A stretch of 64,000 nucleotides of DNA from Yersinia rochesterensis (GTDB lineage Bacteria > Pseudomonadota > Gammaproteobacteria > Enterobacterales > Enterobacteriaceae): the NCBI RefSeq assembly GCF_003600645.1, contig NZ_CP032482.1, positions 3,844,001 through 3,908,000 on the forward strand. The letters run 5' to 3'. The first letter of the stretch is position 1. Each line of letters starts with the position of its first letter. The notes beneath the pieces are model-generated. The model ran no database searches and was not told where the DNA came from. It saw nothing but the letters and a program-made list of their open reading frames with translations. The position numbers were made by a program, and so were the translations under genes. Below, piece after piece: positions 29,625-39,437 of the stretch.

Positions 29625-32354
29625 ATGCAAGTTAAAAATTTCACTCGGCAATTGCTCAATATATTGAGCCGTAACCTGCCCCGCCGCCTGATCCGCCGGG
29701 AAACCATGCTAGACGGGCTTTCTGCGGGAAGTGCGGCCCATATTCCGGCAGACCTGACTCTACAGCGTTTGCAGTGTGCCAATGAAACGCCCCAGCAACT
29801 TTATCAACGTTTTCAGAGTCACCCCGAGGGGTTGACTGAGCAGGAAGCCGAGGCCATTCGCCTAAACAGTGGCAGTAATCTGATTGAAAATCAGCAAGCT
29901 ACCCCTTGGTGGGTTCATCTATGGCACTGTTATCGCAATCCTTTTAACTTACTATTGACCATTCTGGCTCTGATTTCTTACGCCACGGAAGATCTCACCG
30001 CCGCACTGGTGATTGGTGCCATGGTATTGATTTCTACCCTGATGCATTTTATTCAGGAAGCCCGCTCTAACCGCGCAGCAGATACCCTGAAAGCCATGGT
30101 CAGCAATACCGCCACGGTGCTGCGCAGTGATGCTCATACTGGAAAAAGTGAACATCGCGAGCTACCTATTTCCCAGTTAGTGCCGGGCGATATTATCAAA
30201 CTGTCTGCCGGCGACATGATCCCGGCGGATCTCCGTATTCTGGTGGCAAAAGACCTGTTTATCAGCCAGGCCGCCCTGACGGGAGAATCCCTGCCGGTTG
30301 AGAAAGTCGCGCAATGCCGTGAATGTGATGAGCAGAACCCATTGGAGCGGGATACCCTGTGCTTTATGGGCACCAATGTGGTGAGTGGCTCTGCGCTCGC
30401 CATCGTCATCGGCACCGGTAACCAAACTTATTTTGGCTTACTGGCTGAGCGCGTAACTCATCAGGATGAGCAACCCAATGCTTTCCAAAGCGGCATCAGT
30501 AAAGTCAGTTGGTTGTTGATCCGCTTTATGTTGGTTATGACGCCAATTGTGTTGCTGATCAATGGGTTTACTAAAGGTGACTGGTGGGAGGCCGCGCTGT
30601 TTGCCCTCTCGGTCGCCGTGGGTTTGACCCCAGAAATGCTGCCAATGATCGTCACATCGACATTGGCAAAAGGGGCGGTGAAGCTGTCAAAACAGAAAGT
30701 TATCGTCAAACGGCTGGATGCTATCCAAAACTTTGGTGCAATGGATGTTTTGTGCACTGATAAGACCGGTACTTTGACCCAAGATAAGATTGTGCTGGAG
30801 AGCCACACCGACGTGTTTGGCGCCAATTGTGAGCGGGTACTGCGCTATGTCTGGCTCAATAGTTACTATCAAACCGGGCTAAAAAACCTACTGGATGTAG
30901 CGGTACTTTCATCCATGAGGGATTCCGCCACCGCAGAATCTCAATCTGCCGACACACTGGCGGGTTACCGCAAAATCGATGAAATTCCATTTGATTTTGA
31001 GCGCCGCCGCATGTCCGTGGTGGTCAAGGACAAATCGGATTATCACGAGCTAATCTGCAAAGGCGCATTGGAAGAAATGCTGTCTATTTGCCGCCATGTC
31101 CGCCAAGGGGATGACGTTATCCCATTGACTGACGCACTGCTGGCGCGCATTCGCCGCATCACTGATGAACAGAACCAGCAAGGGCTGCGAGTGGTGGCCG
31201 TCGCGACACGGATTTTGCCAGCATATCAACGAGATTATGCAGTTATCGACGAGTATGACCTGATTCTTGAAGGATATATCGCCTTCCTCGATCCGCCAAA
31301 AGAAAGCACTGCGCCCGCTTTACTGGCGTTGAAAAACAGCGGCGTCAACGTCAAAATTCTGACTGGCGACAACGAGTTAGTGGCGCGTAAAGTGTGTAAA
31401 GACGTCGGGCTGTCTGTCGATCAAGTCTTGCGCGGCAGTGATATCGAGCAGATGAGCGAAGCAGAACTGGCCGAAGCGACCCGCACCACCACCCTGTTCG
31501 CCAAACTGACACCAATGCATAAAGAGCGCATCGTGCAAAACCTACGAAATGCGGGCCATGTGGTGGGATTTATGGGGGATGGAATCAATGATGCCCCGGC
31601 ACTGCGGGCAGCAGATATCGGGATTTCAGTAGATTCTGCGGTGGATATTGCCAAAGAAGCGGCTGATATTATTTTGCTGGAAAAGAGCTTGATGGTGCTG
31701 GAACAGGGGGTGATCGAGGGCCGCCGTACTTTTGCCAACATGCTGAAATACATCAAAATGACGGCCAGCTCCAACTTCGGTAATGTTTTCAGCGTACTGA
31801 TTGCCAGTGCATTCTTACCTTTCTTGCCGATGTTGCCGCTGCATTTGCTGATCCAAAACCTGATGTATGATATTTCCCAGATTGCCATTCCATTCGATAA
31901 TGTCGACGAAGAGCAACTGACCAAACCGCAGCGCTGGAACGCCGGCGATTTAGGGCGATTTATGGTGTTCTTTGGGCCGATAAGTTCAATCTTTGACGTT
32001 TTGACCTTCAGCCTGATGTGGTGGGTATTTAAAGCAAACACCCCTGAAATGCAGACATTGTTCCAGTCCGGCTGGTTCGTCGAGGGGCTGCTGTCCCAGA
32101 CCTTAATTGTGCATATGATTCGCACCCGTAAAATCCCGTTTATTCAGAGCCGCGCCTCATGGCCACTGTGTTTGATGACATTGGCAGTGGTGGTGGTCGG
32201 TATCGGACTGACTTTCTCACCACTGGCCGGATTCCTGCAATTACAGGCGCTGCCACTGTCATACTTCCCATGGCTAATTTTGATTTTGACCGGTTATATG
32301 GTGACGACACAGCTAGTGAAAGGCTGGTTTGTGCGGAGATATGGCTGGCAGTGA
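29625..32354 (+). CDS. mgtA: Magnesium-importing P-type ATPase MgtA
   Basis: MgtA is a P-type ATPase in the inner membrane that brings in magnesium when it is scarce. The phosphorylated aspartate is in CTDKTGTLTQD, the TGES-type loop in ALTGESLPVEK, and the hinge GDGINDAPAL follows; about ten membrane helices are visible. The basic N-terminal tail is retained. At 909 residues it is slightly longer than the E. coli protein. The leader contains a PhoP-box candidate and a candidate mgtL. It is divergent from treR. Confidence 0.97.
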   Translation: MQVKNFTRQLLNILSRNLPRRLIRRETMLDGLSAGSAAHIPADLTLQRLQCANETPQQLYQRFQSHPEGLTEQEAEAIRLNSGSNLIENQQATPWWVHLWHCYRNPFNLLLTILALISYATEDLTAALVIGAMVLISTLMHFIQEARSNRAADTLKAMVSNTATVLRSDAHTGKSEHRELPISQLVPGDIIKLSAGDMIPADLRILVAKDLFISQAALTGESLPVEKVAQCRECDEQNPLERDTLCFMGTNVVSGSALAIVIGTGNQTYFGLLAERVTHQDEQPNAFQSGISKVSWLLIRFMLVMTPIVLLINGFTKGDWWEAALFALSVAVGLTPEMLPMIVTSTLAKGAVKLSKQKVIVKRLDAIQNFGAMDVLCTDKTGTLTQDKIVLESHTDVFGANCERVLRYVWLNSYYQTGLKNLLDVAVLSSMRDSATAESQSADTLAGYRKIDEIPFDFERRRMSVVVKDKSDYHELICKGALEEMLSICRHVRQGDDVIPLTDALLARIRRITDEQNQQGLRVVAVATRILPAYQRDYAVIDEYDLILEGYIAFLDPPKESTAPALLALKNSGVNVKILTGDNELVARKVCKDVGLSVDQVLRGSDIEQMSEAELAEATRTTTLFAKLTPMHKERIVQNLRNAGHVVGFMGDGINDAPALRAADIGISVDSAVDIAKEAADIILLEKSLMVLEQGVIEGRRTFANMLKYIKMTASSNFGNVFSVLIASAFLPFLPMLPLHLLIQNLMYDISQIAIPFDNVDEEQLTKPQRWNAGDLGRFMVFFGPISSIFDVLTFSLMWWVFKANTPEMQTLFQSGWFVEGLLSQTLIVHMIRTRKIPFIQSRASWPLCLMTLAVVVVGIGLTFSPLAGFLQLQALPLSYFPWLILILTGYMVTTQLVKGWFVRRYGWQ

Positions 32355-32419
32355 TTTGATTTTTATTTCAAATTTGGAGGAAGATCCGATTCGGCTGTTA
32401 GGTATCGGAGCATTGTTTC

Positions 32420-32974
32420 GGTTGATAATGGTTTAGTGATCTACTTATCTTCGCCGCCTCAACCGAGAAGGAGGGCAGGCCGCCCCTCCTTCACCTGCGG
32501 CTTGCGCGAAATATTGCCCTGCGGGTAAACCTCCAGCGTCTTCCGGGCTAACGAGCCAGCGCGATTCGCATCCATGCTCAAGCGCGCTTTTCGCGGGCAT
32601 CCATGCCCGCTCACTCTACCCTCCATCCTTGTCGGCAATATCTCTGATTGCGCTTAACATCAAAAACCAATTCAAAACCCTGTTTTTAGGTTTTGATGTT
32701 AAAAGCACATTTGAGCAGCCGAGTGAAAAGTGGAGGTAGGACGCGAGGCATGGACGCCGAGCGAGGGCCGCTTGAACAGGAGTGAATCGGCCCGGTCCGT
32801 CAGCGAAACGATGAGTCGAGGGCCACCCACAAAGTGGGCTAGCGATACGTGCGCAAGCGCGGGGATTCCATAAGGGGTCACGCGCTTGTGACCCCTTTGG
32901 CGGTTGAGGTAGCTGAGGTGAAGCCGCCGCCAATCTTATGTCAACCGAATCAGATCACTGAACAATTATCAACC
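32420..32974. repeat. G+C-rich hairpin element, copy B
   Basis: A 555-bp element with perfect 10-bp inverted ends (GGTTGATAAT at 32420-32429, ATTATCAACC at 32965-32974). Beyond these tips another 13 positions pair with three mismatches. It is homologous in reverse orientation to copy A. It contains GAAGGAGGG/CCCTCCTTC (32467-32492), GCGGGCAT/ATGCCCGC (32593-32610), a long imperfect stem (32654-32702), CCCAC/GTGGG (32826-32838) and AAGGGGTCAC/GTGACCCCTT (32872-32897). Its right end reaches the stop codon of the regulator gene. No credible gene lies inside. Confidence 0.85.
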
Positions 32975-34902
32975 TAAATTCGACTCAAACAATCAATCGC
33001 GATGGCCTTAAAACTATCAAAATGCTGGCTACTCAATAAACGGCTCATGGAGCGCTCGCGCACAAAAGTGACAAACAGGTCATAAATGGCCATCGCTTCT
33101 TCATAATCAGTTTTACTGATAGCCAGCAAGAAAATCACATGAGCAACTTCGCCATCCCCCCAAGAAATCCCCTCAGGAGCCAACAAAGTGACCACCACGG
33201 TTTTCTTGGCTAATAAGCCCAGTGAATGTGGCAGTGCAATCCCCTCACCCAGCATAGTGGAGACTATCGCCTCCCGCTCGACTACTGAGGGGTAAAAATC
33301 CGCATCAACAAATCCTTCTTCTTCCAACTGACCACAGACTTTTTTGAACAACTGCTCCTGGGTCATCGGTTGGTCAATAATCATAAAGTGATTGTTATCA
33401 AAGAATTTTTCCAGCATATAAGGTCGGGTGCGGTCGACTAAGACCAGTTTACCGAGTTGCTCTAATTGATATTCTGTTGGGAACGGCGACATCACCACCA
33501 CCGGCTTGTTTTTCTCTGCTAATCGCGAATTGGAAATAATAAAATCTTCGTCGATATGGTCGAGATTGTCGTAATCACGCAGGGAAATAGTCTGAGTCAT
33601 CACAATCTGCGGGTACTTACGGGAAATTTGCGCCTGAATCATCCGAGTGGTGGAATTCCCAGTGTCACACACCAACATGACCTGCGGATGGCGCTGATAA
33701 CCAATGTTGTAATGGCGCTCCAGCCCCACCCCGATGTGCAAGACCAAATAGCCGATTTCATTCTCACTTAAGCTGTAAGGCGTATATTTCCCCCAACTGG
33801 AAACTGCCGCCAGAGTGACATCATAGGCCATGGGATAATGCTGTTTAATATTGGATAACAGTGGGTTAGGAATAGTAATCTGATATTTCACCCGCGTAAT
33901 CATAGTTTTGATATGGGTAAGCAGGTCACTGCGCAGCTGCTTATCGCCCTGCAAATTGTAGTTATAGTGAGCATTGATATACGAGAGGATATAATCCACC
34001 AGCGTTTCTTCGTCATCGGCATTGATTTCACTGGGGCGGCTAGTGCTGGGCTGGCTGGTCTGTACCCGGCGGGCGGCAATGTTCACCCGCAAATAAGCTT
34101 CTTCCGCCGCTGAAATATCTTTACCGGATAAGAGCTTGAGCTGATTTGCCAAACGGCCAGAAGCCAATTTGACCGCCTCATCAACATCTTCAGCATCAAA
34201 ATCAGATAATGGGTAGCCGTCGGTGATGCGTTTTATCGCCACCGCACAGTAGAAAATCAGGTATTGCTCGCCCTCATCCGTTAACCGCACCGCGTATTGT
34301 GCCAGTAACTCATGCAGCAACCCCGTCAGCTCAGGCAGCGTTTGGATACTGAGATAATCAGTATTTAATAATGGGTTATCAGCATCTTGCAGTTGTAACT
34401 GAAACAATAAATCTGTCAAACAGGTGCGAATAGCCAGCTCCGTTCCGAACAGTTTCATGCCATAGCGAGGTTTAGTTTCAATCGTCAGGTGGTAGCGGTT
34501 TAGCCTTTCTCTCACCTCAGCCATATCATTTTGCAAGGTGCCACGGCTGACAAACCATTCATCGGCTAAATCCTCTAGCTTCAATGAAAAAGCAGAGGTC
34601 AAAAAACGGATTAACAGATAATGCACTCGCTCACTGGCAGTGCGCGGCGTCAAATGCATCTTACGATTTTGCTGCTGTAAAGCACGGAAGCGCTCAGCAT
34701 CATCAATCATCAGCCGATAACCAAAGCCACGGTTATGAATAAAGTGCGCACCATAATGCTCAAGAACCTCATTCAACGCCGTAATATCCGCCCGCACAGT
34801 GCGTGTCGAGACCGCAAAGCGTTTCGCCAACTCCTCTTGAGGCAGCGTTTCCGATTGCAATGCATCGAACATATAGGCCAGACGTTGATAGGGAAATCTC
34901 AC
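32974..34902 (-). CDS. BglG/MtlR-type PTS-regulated transcription regulator
   Basis: A 642-residue regulator of the PRD family, probably controlling the adjacent DUF4310-type operon. Domains in order: DeoR/HTH_11-type helix-turn-helix (about 5-60, STRTVRADI), a second Mga-like HTH (about 85-165), PRD1 (about 175-275), PRD2 (about 295-400, with His330 and His389), an EIIB-Gat-like domain with a P-loop cysteine (Cys412 in CDTGNSTT), and an EIIA domain with His559 in ALPHSLG. Such proteins sense sugar through phosphorylation by HPr and EII proteins. The DNA-binding start favours activation of initiation over RNA antitermination. A lactonase gene lies upstream, 71 bp away. Confidence 0.88.
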   Translation of the reverse strand: MRFPYQRLAYMFDALQSETLPQEELAKRFAVSTRTVRADITALNEVLEHYGAHFIHNRGFGYRLMIDDAERFRALQQQNRKMHLTPRTASERVHYLLIRFLTSAFSLKLEDLADEWFVSRGTLQNDMAEVRERLNRYHLTIETKPRYGMKLFGTELAIRTCLTDLLFQLQLQDADNPLLNTDYLSIQTLPELTGLLHELLAQYAVRLTDEGEQYLIFYCAVAIKRITDGYPLSDFDAEDVDEAVKLASGRLANQLKLLSGKDISAAEEAYLRVNIAARRVQTSQPSTSRPSEINADDEETLVDYILSYINAHYNYNLQGDKQLRSDLLTHIKTMITRVKYQITIPNPLLSNIKQHYPMAYDVTLAAVSSWGKYTPYSLSENEIGYLVLHIGVGLERHYNIGYQRHPQVMLVCDTGNSTTRMIQAQISRKYPQIVMTQTISLRDYDNLDHIDEDFIISNSRLAEKNKPVVVMSPFPTEYQLEQLGKLVLVDRTRPYMLEKFFDNNHFMIIDQPMTQEQLFKKVCGQLEEEGFVDADFYPSVVEREAIVSTMLGEGIALPHSLGLLAKKTVVVTLLAPEGISWGDGEVAHVIFLLAISKTDYEEAMAIYDLFVTFVRERSMSRLLSSQHFDSFKAIAIDCLSRI

Positions 34903-34973
34903 TGCTCCACTCCGTTATTCAGAATATTAGCTGTCCCCCTGACAGCATGGCCGCAGGGGGCGCATACCTCACA

Positions 34974-36215
34974 TTATTTTTTCTCTGCTGGCGGCACAAA
35001 CACCATTTGTGATGGACTGCCGACGGCGGTATAGCCGGGTACAAAGGTCAATTTGCCACTTTGTGGGTCAACTTTAAAGCGGGTTATGTTATCGCTGCGT
35101 TGATTCATGGCGTATAGGTAGTGGCCAGCAGAGTCGAGCACCAGCGTGCGCGGATAATCACCTCGCGTCCAAACCTCTTCCACCGGCTTAAATTCACCGT
35201 CCGCCGTCACAGCAAACTGGCCGATACTGTTATGCAGCCGGTTGGCAACATACAGGAATTTACCGTCTTTCGAGAGCGTCAGACCGGCCGCAAAACTGGT
35301 GCCACGGTAATCCGGCGGTAACGATGAATGCGTATGTAACTGTTTCAAAGTGCCTTTTTCTGTATCCAACTGATAACTGGTCAGCGTCGAGGCTTCTTCA
35401 TTAATTAAGAATAGCGTCTTACCGTTAGGATGGAACACAAAATGACGTGGGCCGGCACCGGTGGATGAGGCGCTGATAAAAGGCGGAGAGTTCGGCATCA
35501 ACTTGCCATTATCCGCATCAAATTGGTATTGATAAATCCTGTCCAATCCCAGATCAGTCGAGAACACAAATTTGCCACTCGGCGAGCTGGCAATCATATG
35601 CGCATGTGGGCCATTGTGGTCACTGATGGCGAAGCTGCCTTCTACCGCCGCTGCCGGTTTCGCCGCGCCTGCCGGGCCTTCATCTTGCTCTACTGAGCTG
35701 GCCTCTGCGAGTTTACCGCCATTTTGCACCGGGAACACCGCCACCGAGCCGCTAATATAATTGGCAACCAATAAATGGCTGCCCGATGGTGTTAATGAGA
35801 GATACACCGGCCCCGCGCCCTGGGAATCAACCTGATTAATCAATGTCAAACTGCCATCAACCGGGTTGATACTGTATGCTGCAATCGCGCCGTGTTTACC
35901 GCCATTGTAATCCGCCACTTCACTGGCAACATATAAGGTTTTGCCCTGTGCATCCACCACCAGTTGCGCCGGATTGGCCAGAGAGCTAACCAAGGTTTTC
36001 TCACTTAATTCACCGGTTTTAGAATCAACCTGTAGCCGGTAAACTCCTTCCCCATTCGGGTGATAGGTTCCGACGTAAGCGAATGATTTATTGGCATTCT
36101 GTTCGGCATGGGCCAGAGGATTAAACAGCGCGACCGTCGCCAAAGCAATGCCCGCCGACAGGCTTTTTAATCCGGTCAGGCCAGTTAAACCAGAATCTGT
36201 TGAGCTGTTATGCAT
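34974..36215 (-). CDS. Exported lactonase-family beta-propeller protein
   Basis: A 413-residue protein of the 6-phosphogluconolactonase-like (Pgl/YbhE) seven-bladed propeller family, but with an N-terminal signal peptide (hydrophobic residues 18-36, cleavage near AHA-E). That predicts action in the periplasm or outside. The blades show repeated segments ending in LYVAS, LLVANY, KFVFSTD and KFLYVANR. A lactone-opening role on an aldonolactone is inferred from the family and from neighbouring sugar-acid genes. It lies between the regulator and the dgaF-like gene, with a 129-bp gap on the operon side. The start codon has AAGGA upstream. Confidence 0.85.
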   Translation of the reverse strand: MHNSSTDSGLTGLTGLKSLSAGIALATVALFNPLAHAEQNANKSFAYVGTYHPNGEGVYRLQVDSKTGELSEKTLVSSLANPAQLVVDAQGKTLYVASEVADYNGGKHGAIAAYSINPVDGSLTLINQVDSQGAGPVYLSLTPSGSHLLVANYISGSVAVFPVQNGGKLAEASSVEQDEGPAGAAKPAAAVEGSFAISDHNGPHAHMIASSPSGKFVFSTDLGLDRIYQYQFDADNGKLMPNSPPFISASSTGAGPRHFVFHPNGKTLFLINEEASTLTSYQLDTEKGTLKQLHTHSSLPPDYRGTSFAAGLTLSKDGKFLYVANRLHNSIGQFAVTADGEFKPVEEVWTRGDYPRTLVLDSAGHYLYAMNQRSDNITRFKVDPQSGKLTFVPGYTAVGSPSQMVFVPPAEKK

Positions 36216-36344
36216 ATGGATCCTTACTCATAGGGAATGGCTATCGAATGGTATGGAGCTATTCAACTTCACAGTCAGGGCACCCGGCTGGCTACCCCGT
36301 AGATACTGATGTTCTATCAAACTTGATGCCAATAAATCAGAAGG

Positions 36345-37085
36345 TTACTGCACGATTTTTTTGACGATATTCAATAAGGTTTTCACATCGTTCGGGCGGG
36401 TATTGCCGGTTTTGCTGTCGATAATCGAGCTATAGATATGCGGAATGACTTTTGTCACGCCAGCATCCAGTGCGATTTGCAGAATTTGTTCGAAATTCTC
36501 CAGGTCAATACCACCGGTTGGCTCCAGCCAGAATCCCGTTGCCGCACAAGCCTCGGCAACAAAACGGTATTCTTCGATGGAATCCAGCCCATTCATCGGG
36601 AAGAATTTTACCGAGCTGCCGCCCATATCTTTCAGCATGGCAATAGCGGTGGTGACCGGAACAATCGCGTCCTTTTGCTGAGAACTCAGCGGGCCGGTGG
36701 AAATCTTCACATAGCCTACTTTGCCGGTCGGGGAAATCAGGCCGTTAACTACAGTATCCTGCTGGCCCAGTAAAGCGCGGCTTGGGCCGACACCAGTAAA
36801 GACTTGATTCACATGCTGCGGCTGCACTTGGTGTGAAATCTGGCTGACCATCGCCGACTGTTTGGGGTCACCCGCACCCAACCCAACCGACAACGCATTG
36901 TCGATAAGTGCCGCGTACTCGCGCATATCTTTGACGGCGCTGTCGACATCCGGATAATTCTTCGATAACACGCCCACCAGCACATGGCCTTCAGCGGCCT
37001 GATAAATATCGCGCGCATTGTCTTTAGAACCGGCCAGCACATTCAAACACACGCGGTCACGGTAATAGTTTGGGGTCAGTTTCAT
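36345..37085 (-). CDS. KDGP aldolase family protein, DgaF-like
   Basis: The 246-residue protein matches DgaF, the aldolase that cleaves 2-keto-3-deoxygluconate 6-phosphate to pyruvate and glyceraldehyde 3-phosphate in Salmonella glucosaminate breakdown. A TIM-barrel fold is expected, with the Schiff-base lysine likely Lys160 in SSVKFFPMNG and a phosphate-binding region around EPTGGIDLENF. It begins 3 bp after the dgaE-like stop codon, so the two enzymes are co-translated. It is the last gene of the main operon. Substrate identity is inferred from the family. Confidence 0.88.
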   Translation of the reverse strand: MKLTPNYYRDRVCLNVLAGSKDNARDIYQAAEGHVLVGVLSKNYPDVDSAVKDMREYAALIDNALSVGLGAGDPKQSAMVSQISHQVQPQHVNQVFTGVGPSRALLGQQDTVVNGLISPTGKVGYVKISTGPLSSQQKDAIVPVTTAIAMLKDMGGSSVKFFPMNGLDSIEEYRFVAEACAATGFWLEPTGGIDLENFEQILQIALDAGVTKVIPHIYSSIIDSKTGNTRPNDVKTLLNIVKKIVQ

Positions 37086-37088
37086 CAG

Positions 37089-38201
37089 TTAGGCTCCCTT
37101 AACCAAGCGGTTAATGCAGGTGTAAATCGTCTCGAGCTGCGATGGCGTCACACTGCGCACATCCACCTCAATCTTGCCTTCGTTGGCTTTGTAAGCGCGG
37201 AAGTAAATGGCAATATCGCCATTTTTGAGTGCCTCGACCAAATCTGGTGTTGAACGGCCAATTTTGGCTTCATCAAAGCTAATTTCAGTGCGGGCAATAT
37301 CACGCCCCGCGGCATCCCAAACCACTTTGGCTGAGACACCATCAATAGTATTTAACTGGCTGATAAATGGCGTCATTTTGTCAATCATCTGCTGGCCAGT
37401 TTCTTTCTCCAGCGTCATGTAGCTTTCAATCGCGCGGGTCAAGCCAAGGATGCCCTCTTTACCCACTTTCATCGCCCGGCCAATGCCGTTTGATTGCAAT
37501 TTCACCCAATCTACATAGGTTTTTTTGCCCAACACTAAGCCGCTGGTCGGCCCTTCAATGGCTTTAGCACCGCTATAAATCACCAAATCAGCGCCCATTT
37601 GGTAGTAACACTGCAAATCTTCTTCTGCGGCGGCATCAACAATTAATGGCAATTGATGCTTGCGCGCGATCACCACCGCCTGCTCAACTGACAAAATGCT
37701 TTTTTGCACACAATGATGGGATTTTATATACAAGATCGCCGCCGTATTCGGCGTGATCGCCGCTTCCAGTTGTTCTGGCAAGCACTCATTGGCATAACCC
37801 GCTTCCACCACTTTGCCGCCGCCCAATGTCACCATGGTATCAACCGGCGCGCCAAAATTAACATTGTGGCCCTTGGGCAAAACAATCTCATGGGGCACAG
37901 TGCGCGGTGCGGCGTGTAAGTTAACCAGTAAATTGGCATTGTCTTTGACAATCACGGCGGCGACCGACTGGGCTATCCCGGCAGAAGCGCAAGACACCAC
38001 CACCGCACTTTCTACATTCAGTAAGCTCGCAATATAAGCGCCCGTCTGATTCACCAAATCTTTCATGACAAAGTAATGATTCAGACCCAGCTCCACGGCC
38101 TCAACCACATCCTGCCGTGGCGTTGAGACACCCAGCATCGTCATGCGGCCAGAAGCATTAATCACATGCTTTAACTGGTATTTTTCATAGACTGAAGACA
38201 T
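37089..38201 (-). CDS. DgaE-like PLP-dependent ammonia-lyase
   Basis: A 370-residue SelA/DgaE-family enzyme. DgaE removes ammonia from 2-amino-2-deoxygluconate 6-phosphate, giving 2-keto-3-deoxygluconate 6-phosphate. The PLP lysine is likely Lys213 in YSGAKAIEGPTSG, with the cofactor-stacking and aspartate region LIVDAAAEEDL just before. The start NASGRMTMLGVS matches the family. It overlaps the amidohydrolase gene by 17 bp and is followed by the aldolase. Whether the true substrate is glucosaminate 6-phosphate or a related acid cannot be read from the sequence. Confidence 0.88.
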   Translation of the reverse strand: MSSVYEKYQLKHVINASGRMTMLGVSTPRQDVVEAVELGLNHYFVMKDLVNQTGAYIASLLNVESAVVVSCASAGIAQSVAAVIVKDNANLLVNLHAAPRTVPHEIVLPKGHNVNFGAPVDTMVTLGGGKVVEAGYANECLPEQLEAAITPNTAAILYIKSHHCVQKSILSVEQAVVIARKHQLPLIVDAAAEEDLQCYYQMGADLVIYSGAKAIEGPTSGLVLGKKTYVDWVKLQSNGIGRAMKVGKEGILGLTRAIESYMTLEKETGQQMIDKMTPFISQLNTIDGVSAKVVWDAAGRDIARTEISFDEAKIGRSTPDLVEALKNGDIAIYFRAYKANEGKIEVDVRSVTPSQLETIYTCINRLVKGA

Positions 38202-39354
38202 CTTTTAACTTCCCTTCATCAGTTAATACTAAGTCACCGGCGACGACCGCAGCCAGTGGCACCAGATACTTCTCACCGGTTACCGATTTACCCTCTGAAT
38301 CACTGAACACCTGAGGCTGTTGTTTCAGCTCAAAAATAGTGAAATCAGCGTCATAGCCAGTATCCAGCACCCCTTTATGGGTTAGGCGCAGGGCCTGTGC
38401 GGCATTTTCTGTCACACAGCGAATCACTTGCTCAAGGCTCAAGCCGATAGTGAAAAATTTGGACATCACGGTCGCCAGACTATGGACTGGCCCGCTCAGG
38501 CGGTTGCGGCAATAAATGTCGGAACTGATGGTGTGCGGGTAAATTCCTTGCTTGATGGCAAGCTCGGCCACATCAAAACTGAAACTGGCGCTACCGTGGC
38601 CCACATCTAATAATACGCCGCGCTTCAGCGCCCGCTGGATGGATTCACGTAAGGCACCGGCAGGGGTCAAAATTCGGTTCGGTTTGCCATTGTAGCAATG
38701 GGTAATAATGTCGCCCTGAGTCAGTAAATCGGCAATTTCATCCAGATCCGGCGGGTTATTGCCAATATGCACCATCAGCGGCAACTGGTTGTTTTCTTGC
38801 TGAATTTCTTTAGCGCGCACCAAGGGTTTGATGCCATTTTTACCGACTACGCTGCTACTCATGCGCGCTTTGATGCCAATAATAAAGCCGGGATTGCGGG
38901 CAATTGCCTGGCTGACACTTTGCTTATCAATCTGCGCCATATCGGCTAATTCGTTTTGCGTGACAATGCCGGTTTTCGCAATATTCAGAAAAGCATAAAC
39001 ATGGGTTTTGGCCGCGCGGGTTAAGCGGTAAAAATCATCTACATTATTGGCGCCGGTGCTGCCTGCATCCACCACCGTGGTGACGCCACTGGCAACGCCG
39101 ACTAAATCGGCTTCATCATGATAAATAGGTGACGCGGGGTAACAGTGGACATGGGAATCAATCCAGCCAGCACTGAGGTAATATTTCCCGGCCAAATCCA
39201 ATACTTTTTTAGCCGGTTTAGCTAAAAGCCCCGTTTGATTATTTGGCACTGCAGAAATAGCCGTATCCACGGCCATTATTTTGCCGTTATTAATCGCGAT
39301 ATCAACCTGACGGCCATCAACTAATACTGCTCCAGTGATAATAAAGTCATACAT
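38185..39354 (-). CDS. Amidohydrolase/deacetylase family metallohydrolase
   Basis: A 389-residue metal-dependent hydrolase of the dihydroorotase/deacetylase branch of the amidohydrolase superfamily. The metal-binding HVH (His68, His70 in DSHVHCYP), a candidate bridging lysine in IGIKARMSS, histidines in LMVHIGN and ITHCYNG, and the final aspartate in SSDIYCRN are all visible. In this operon it most likely removes an N-acyl group before the DgaE step; this is inference. It overlaps the dgaE-like gene and follows the DUF4310 gene by 83 bp. It has no signal peptide, so it acts in the cytoplasm. Confidence 0.88.
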   Translation of the reverse strand: MYDFIITGAVLVDGRQVDIAINNGKIMAVDTAISAVPNNQTGLLAKPAKKVLDLAGKYYLSAGWIDSHVHCYPASPIYHDEADLVGVASGVTTVVDAGSTGANNVDDFYRLTRAAKTHVYAFLNIAKTGIVTQNELADMAQIDKQSVSQAIARNPGFIIGIKARMSSSVVGKNGIKPLVRAKEIQQENNQLPLMVHIGNNPPDLDEIADLLTQGDIITHCYNGKPNRILTPAGALRESIQRALKRGVLLDVGHGSASFSFDVAELAIKQGIYPHTISSDIYCRNRLSGPVHSLATVMSKFFTIGLSLEQVIRCVTENAAQALRLTHKGVLDTGYDADFTIFELKQQPQVFSDSEGKSVTGEKYLVPLAAVVAGDLVLTDEGKLKDVFSL

Positions 39355-39437
39355 TATCTTTATTCTCCATTATAGCCTTCTTAACTTGATGTCGCGGCGG
39401 GGTAAATATCCCGTTATTGGAATATTTACCCTGTGGA

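Noticed and set aside
32616-32933. 105-codon minus-strand open frame downstream of mgtA
   Set aside because: It is inside repeat copy B, with no ribosome-binding site or family match; the paired copy is not conserved as a protein.
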